Below are positions 6,293 through 9,823 of a DNA stretch of 9,823 nt, in pieces. Position numbers and translations under genes: made by a program. The notes beneath the pieces were generated by a model. It searched no databases, was not told the DNA's origin, and worked only from the letters and a program-made list of their open reading frames with translations. Within the stretch, counting starts at the first letter, position 1; the number at the start of each line of letters is the position of its first letter. This stretch comes from Nitrospinaceae bacterium (lineage in GTDB: Bacteria > Nitrospinota > Nitrospinia > Nitrospinales > VA-1), in NCBI GenBank assembly GCA_029261435.1, contig JAJDBI010000225.1:1-9823 (forward strand), read 5' to 3'.

Positions 6293-7594
6293 TTAGTTAT
6301 AGATAAATTCAGCGGGATTAGTAATGTGTCCGGTCAGGGCAGAAGCCGCTGCTGTATAAGGCGAAGCCAGATAAACATGCGACTGTTTAGAACCCATGCG
6401 CCCTGGAAAGTTCCGGTTGGTCGTCGAGATCACCACTTGATTGTCCTTGGCTCGACCAAAGGTATCTTGCGGTCCTCCAAGACAAGCAGCACAGGAGGGA
6501 TCACCCAGGTAGGCTCCAGCATTTTTAAAAATGTCTACCAGCGTTTCTCCACCAATTTTTTCCTTGTACAAGTCTTGTTCGACTTCGCGGGTAGCAGGAA
6601 CAATGAAAGTATCTATCTGCACTTTCTTTCCCTTCAAGAGACGGGCCGCTGCCATGAAGTCTGTGAGTTTTCCGCCTGTGCAAGATCCGATATAAGCTCG
6701 GTCAAGCCTCACATCCACGCACTCGCTGACCTTGGCTTTGTTATCGGGAGAATGCGGCTTGGCCACAATCGGTTCCATCTCACTGGCATTGTAGGTTTTC
6801 TTGAAAAAATACTGCGCGTCGTCATCCGACTTGTAAATAGTGTAAGGAGCATCGGTTCTCTGCTTGACATAATTGGTGGTCACCTCATCAGCTTCGATGA
6901 TGCCATTTTTCCCACCCGCCTCAATCGCCATATTACAGAGAGTCATGCGCTCTTCCATCGACAGGCTCATGACCGCTTCGCCTCGCCATTCCATCGCTCG
7001 GTAGGTCGCACCATCCACCCCGATGTCGCCAATGACATTGAGAATCACATCCTTGGCCATAACATGTTCGGGGAACGTGCCGGTAAATTCAAAACACATG
7101 GACTCAGGAACTTTGACCCAGAGTTTCCCAGTACCCAGAATAAATGCCGCATCGGTGTTACCGATACCCGTGGAAAACATACCGAATGCACCCGAAGTGC
7201 TCGTGTGGGAGTCCGTGCCAAACAAAACTTCGCCAGGTCGATTGAAACCTTCCTGAGCCAGCGCGAGGTGGCACACTCCTTTATATCTATCCGTCCCCAC
7301 ATCAAAATAATGCGGCAGGGACTGCTCCTTCACAAACTGGCGAAGGATGTCTATATTTCTATTGGCATGGGTGTCCTTGGTAAAGATAAAGTGATCCGGA
7401 ATGATCACCACCTTGTCCCGGTCCCAAACTTTGGCGTTTTCGCCAAACTGCTTTTTAAAAATCGCAAAAGTACCCGGCCCACAAACGTCATGAGTCATCA
7501 ACACATCGACATCTACCCAGATATTATCACCAGGTACAACCGACTCTTTACCCGCGTGTGCGGCTAATATCTTTTCTGTAATCGTCATTCCCAT
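6293..7594 (-). CDS. leuC: 3-isopropylmalate dehydratase large subunit
   Basis: The catalytic [4Fe-4S] subunit of isopropylmalate dehydratase, 433 residues, partner of the adjacent leuD product. Aconitase-family motifs are intact: MTHDVCGPG (33-41), IPDHFIF (65-71), GTDSHT (126-131), GNTDAA (145-150), AKPHSPDN (278-285), GSCTGGK with cluster ligand C305, and DPSCAACLGG with ligands C368 and C371, then STTNRNFPGRMG (390-401). The protein is shorter than the 466-residue E. coli LeuC. To memory it is closer to the plant plastid type, and to archaeal-like large subunits, than to E. coli. The ATG at 7594 is chosen over a second ATG two codons later because GAGGAA (7603-7608) lies about eight bases upstream of the first. 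Homoaconitase or related activities are less likely given the small-subunit loop. It is divergent from the radical SAM gene across a 196-base gap. Confidence 0.95.
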   Translation of the reverse strand: MGMTITEKILAAHAGKESVVPGDNIWVDVDVLMTHDVCGPGTFAIFKKQFGENAKVWDRDKVVIIPDHFIFTKDTHANRNIDILRQFVKEQSLPHYFDVGTDRYKGVCHLALAQEGFNRPGEVLFGTDSHTSTSGAFGMFSTGIGNTDAAFILGTGKLWVKVPESMCFEFTGTFPEHVMAKDVILNVIGDIGVDGATYRAMEWRGEAVMSLSMEERMTLCNMAIEAGGKNGIIEADEVTTNYVKQRTDAPYTIYKSDDDAQYFFKKTYNASEMEPIVAKPHSPDNKAKVSECVDVRLDRAYIGSCTGGKLTDFMAAARLLKGKKVQIDTFIVPATREVEQDLYKEKIGGETLVDIFKNAGAYLGDPSCAACLGGPQDTFGRAKDNQVVISTTNRNFPGRMGSKQSHVYLASPYTAAASALTGHITNPAEFIYN

Positions 7595-7753
7595 TAAACA
7601 AGTTCCTCATCAAAGCGGATAATAACCCCGCAAGGGCTTTAGTTTTTCTTTTAAACTTCCGAAAAGGCTATGAATAGGTAAGATACCATTGAAAACTGCC
7701 AAACCATATAAAATTTTTATTTCCTTGTTTTTTTTGCGTAAAATGAATTTATT

Positions 7754-7771
7754 AGGGCCACAATAAGCCCT
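7754..7771 (+). promoter_or_regulatory. Leader hairpin upstream of the radical SAM gene
   Basis: AGGGC (7754-7758) and GCCCT (7767-7771) form a perfect 5-bp stem with an 8-base loop, 19 bases before the ATG at 7791. A TAAAAT box at 7739-7744 (five of six to the -10 consensus, poor -35) could place the transcript start just before this hairpin. No T run follows on the plus strand, so it is not a simple terminator. The rest of the 7595-7790 gap must carry the leuC promoter, but no pair of boxes there is convincing, and no leucine-rich leader peptide was seen. Confidence 0.3.
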
Positions 7772-7790
7772 GTACATCCCGGAAAATAAA

Positions 7791-8828
7791 ATGATCAAAC
7801 TCATCAAAGAAACCCTCGATCGAATACGCTATAAAATCCCTATACGCCCCCGGCAGGTTCAGATTGAAATCACCAATCGTTGCAATATGGATTGCCCCAT
7901 GTGCCAGAGGGAAGATCTCGGGATCGAACTGGAACATATGAGCTGGTCTCATTTCACTGCTGTAGTGGATAAATTGGACCACCGCGAAAATATCACCTTG
8001 ACCGGTTGGGGAGAACCCTTCATTCACCCACAGGTTTTCGATATGATCGCATACTGCAAGGAACGCGGTCATCGAGTGATGATCACCTCCAACGGCCTGT
8101 TCACGAAACCCTCGATGGTCGATGACATCTTGAGTTCCAGCGTGGATGCAATTACTTTCTCCATCGACAGCATCAACGGCAACGAAACCGTTGTTGAAGG
8201 CCATACCAGTAACAAGGTTTACGAAAATATCGAAGCGGTGGTGAAAGGCAGAAAACCCGGGAGCATGGGTGTAAGACTGCAAGCCACTTTACATATGGAC
8301 TGTGAAAATGATCTTTACGATGTCATTCGTTACGGAGCCAGAATAGGATGTGACACCGTAAATGTGGGTCGACTAGATAGGCAGTTTCGCCCTAATCTCA
8401 AGCGTCCCGACTCCAGAGAAGAACGATTCATCTTCCTGAAAGCCGATGAGATTGCTCGTTCAAGTGGCATTCAACTCGACTGGTTACAATATTCGGTTTC
8501 CAATGGATTAACCCGATTCTTTTATCGCCTGTTAAGAAAAAAGCTGCACCGATCAGGACAATATTGCCTGAAAACCTTTGACTATGCTTACGTCACCCGT
8601 GAAGGCAATGTGACCCCCTGCTGTCTCCTGCCCAATGCAAAAATGGGCAACCTCCTCAATGAAAGCCTGGGAAATATCTGGAAAAATCAAAAATTTGATC
8701 ATTTTCGTGAAAACTACCGCGACACCTGCGGCACCTGCGACTTGTGGGTCATTGATCAAGTCCCCGCAAATGCCGAACCCACAACAGCCAAACCCTCCAG
8801 CTTACAAACCCCTGTACTGGTTGAGTAG
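7791..8828 (+). CDS. Radical SAM protein with SPASM-type C-terminal domain, substrate unknown
   Basis: A cytoplasmic iron-sulfur enzyme of 345 residues that would cleave S-adenosylmethionine to start radical chemistry. The radical SAM domain has the CNMDCPMC motif (C31, C35, C38) for the [4Fe-4S] cluster. It is followed by the SAM-binding stretch LTGWGEPFIHP (70-80), ITSNG (98-102) and SIDS (124-127). The C-terminal part has the SPASM pattern: C259, then YVTREGNVTPCC (C277, C278), MGNL, IW, and CGTC (C313, C316), enough ligands for one auxiliary cluster. Such proteins include peptide-maturation and other modifying enzymes, but no precursor peptide or partner is visible beside it, so the substrate cannot be named. 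The ATG at 7791 has a weak GGA eight bases upstream. A Pro/Thr/Ala-rich tail (325-345) is probably disordered. The transporter gene follows after 123 bases on the same strand. Confidence 0.93.
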   Translation: MIKLIKETLDRIRYKIPIRPRQVQIEITNRCNMDCPMCQREDLGIELEHMSWSHFTAVVDKLDHRENITLTGWGEPFIHPQVFDMIAYCKERGHRVMITSNGLFTKPSMVDDILSSSVDAITFSIDSINGNETVVEGHTSNKVYENIEAVVKGRKPGSMGVRLQATLHMDCENDLYDVIRYGARIGCDTVNVGRLDRQFRPNLKRPDSREERFIFLKADEIARSSGIQLDWLQYSVSNGLTRFFYRLLRKKLHRSGQYCLKTFDYAYVTREGNVTPCCLLPNAKMGNLLNESLGNIWKNQKFDHFRENYRDTCGTCDLWVIDQVPANAEPTTAKPSSLQTPVLVE

Positions 8829-8951
8829 TTCCTCTTACAAAAAATCTGCGATTATCGTGTTTCAGGGCAAGTTTGCTATAGCTCTTTAACTATCAGCGGG
8901 TTATCATCCTCTAATTACACCTGTTTCCAGCTTCAACCTTTTTTATTTGTT

Positions 8952-9823
8952 ATGACCGATTCACACTTAAATAGCCCGCAGATTTTTGTCGATAGACGTC
9001 CTCTGTGGATCGTAATTTTTGACCGCCTGCGCCGGTATATATTGCTAGCCTTGTTTTTCGGTGTTTTTGCCCTGTTGCTGGGATTCGAAGGCCCCAACGA
9101 CCTGTCACCGGAAGGCTATAAAGTTCTGTGCCTCTTTATTCTCTGTGTCAGTCTTTGGTCAACCAATCTCATTCCTCTGTCAATCACCAGCCTGCTGGCC
9201 ATCGCCTCAGTACCGCTTCTGGGCATCATGGAGGCCTCCCAGGCTTATAGTTATTTTGGTAACAAAGCCGTCTTCTTTATACTCGGGGTTTTCATCCTGT
9301 CAGCGGCGATGATCGCCTGTGGTCTCAGCACCCGTATTTCTATATGGATTATGGAGCACTGGAGCGGATCACCCGGACAATTGGTCACCTCTACCTATTG
9401 CTTTGCAGCATTCAGTTCGTGCTTCATGTCTGAACATGCCGTTGCTGTCATCCTGTTTCCCGTCATTCACGAAATCGCACAGTCCTTAAATTTGAAACGG
9501 GATAATTCTGTCTTTGGAAAATCCATGTACTTTGCCATGGCCTGGGGTTGCATCATCGGAGGGGCTATGACTGTGCTCGGTGGCGGACGAGTGCTACTCG
9601 GCGTAGAGATGCTGGAAAAAGCCACAGCGGGGCAACAAACTCTGGGGATTTTGCAATACACCAAGTTGAGCTTTCCACTAGTGATTCTCCTGTTTGCAGG
9701 TGGGTGGGTGGCCTTGAAAGTCTTGTTTCCCTCAGACATTCAAAACATCGATCGAGCACGAAAAGCACTAAAACAAAAAGCCCTGGTTATGGGGAAGTTG
9801 ACCTTTCAGGAAAAAGGCATCGC
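8952..9823 (+). CDS. DASS/SLC13-type membrane anion transporter, N-terminal part (cut by right window edge)
   Basis: The first 290 codons of a polytopic inner-membrane carrier related to sodium:dicarboxylate/sulfate symporters; the gene is open at the window end. Hydrophobic segments lie at about 29-44, 57-92, 106-124, 145-172, 192-212 and 239-259. Family marks include TNLIPLSITSLLAI (71-84), and YFGNKAVFFILGVFILSAAM (101-120), which matches the family's glycine-rich helix followed by GLSTR. At the place of the first SNT ion-binding motif this protein has S160-E161-H162. At the paired loop, where the family often has GTPPN, it has GGAMTVLGGGR (203-213). The general family is well supported, but substrate and coupling ion are open. 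No Shine-Dalgarno is seen before the ATG at 8952 (the upstream bases are T-rich), and no later in-frame ATG would keep the first membrane segment. It may be cotranscribed with the radical SAM gene. Confidence 0.85.
   Translation, partial: MTDSHLNSPQIFVDRRPLWIVIFDRLRRYILLALFFGVFALLLGFEGPNDLSPEGYKVLCLFILCVSLWSTNLIPLSITSLLAIASVPLLGIMEASQAYSYFGNKAVFFILGVFILSAAMIACGLSTRISIWIMEHWSGSPGQLVTSTYCFAAFSSCFMSEHAVAVILFPVIHEIAQSLNLKRDNSVFGKSMYFAMAWGCIIGGAMTVLGGGRVLLGVEMLEKATAGQQTLGILQYTKLSFPLVILLFAGGWVALKVLFPSDIQNIDRARKALKQKALVMGKLTFQEKGI

Noticed and set aside
6200..7567. A 455-codon plus-strand open frame opposite leuC and leuD.
   Set aside because: It is the shadow of two well-conserved genes and shows no domain of its own; the leuC and leuD motifs are intact on the other strand.
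7610..7807. A 65-codon minus-strand frame between leuC and the radical SAM gene, considered as a leucine leader peptide.
   Set aside because: It has no run of leucine codons, overlaps the radical SAM start, and no attenuator-like terminator with a T run was found before leuC.
8872..8882. TGCTATAGC as an extended -10 promoter for the transporter gene.
   Set aside because: The -10 box matches only partly and no -35 box fits at normal spacing; cotranscription with the radical SAM gene is equally possible.

Overview
The window looks like chromosomal DNA from a Gram-negative bacterium. Two proteins carry export signals, there is a polytopic diguanylate cyclase, a CsrA regulator, sigma70-like promoters, and base composition that looks balanced throughout. 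The separate LeuC (433 codons) and LeuD (188 codons) are not of the enterobacterial type. With the hybrid kinase and the SUMF-type protein, they would fit a lineage such as Nitrospinota or a deltaproteobacterial-grade group, but the sequence does not settle this. No phage, transposon, CRISPR or plasmid genes were seen.

Left part (1-3958): the 5' two thirds of csrA lies on the minus strand and runs off the left edge. It is divergent from a complete tRNA-Phe(GAA) gene, and each has a recognisable promoter in the 170-base gap between them. Next come a membrane-bound GGDEF diguanylate cyclase (579-1604), a soluble hybrid histidine kinase with two receiver domains (1958-3562), and a short acidic helical protein (3773-3958), all on the plus strand. 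The theme is post-transcriptional, c-di-GMP and phosphorelay signalling, although no direct link between these genes can be shown here.

Middle part (3988-7594, minus strand, read right to left): leuC and leuD encode isopropylmalate dehydratase of leucine synthesis. They are followed by an exported SUMF/FGE-fold protein lacking the catalytic cysteine pair, and an exported leucine-rich-repeat protein with a His/Gly-rich N-terminal segment and an exact 27-residue repeat period. The spacing (15, about 81 and 16 bases) allows one transcript. The last two genes look like an exported pair unrelated to leucine synthesis.

Right part (7791-9823, plus strand): a radical SAM/SPASM protein of unknown substrate is divergent from leuC. 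After it comes the N-terminal 290 codons of a DASS/SLC13-type membrane transporter that runs off the right edge and has unusual residues at the expected ion-binding motifs.

No wholly new system is demonstrated. The best leads are the SUMF-like/LRR exported pair, the transporter with SEH where SNT is expected, a G9 tract inside the GGEEF codons, and a GGA-loop hairpin over the csrA ribosome-binding site.
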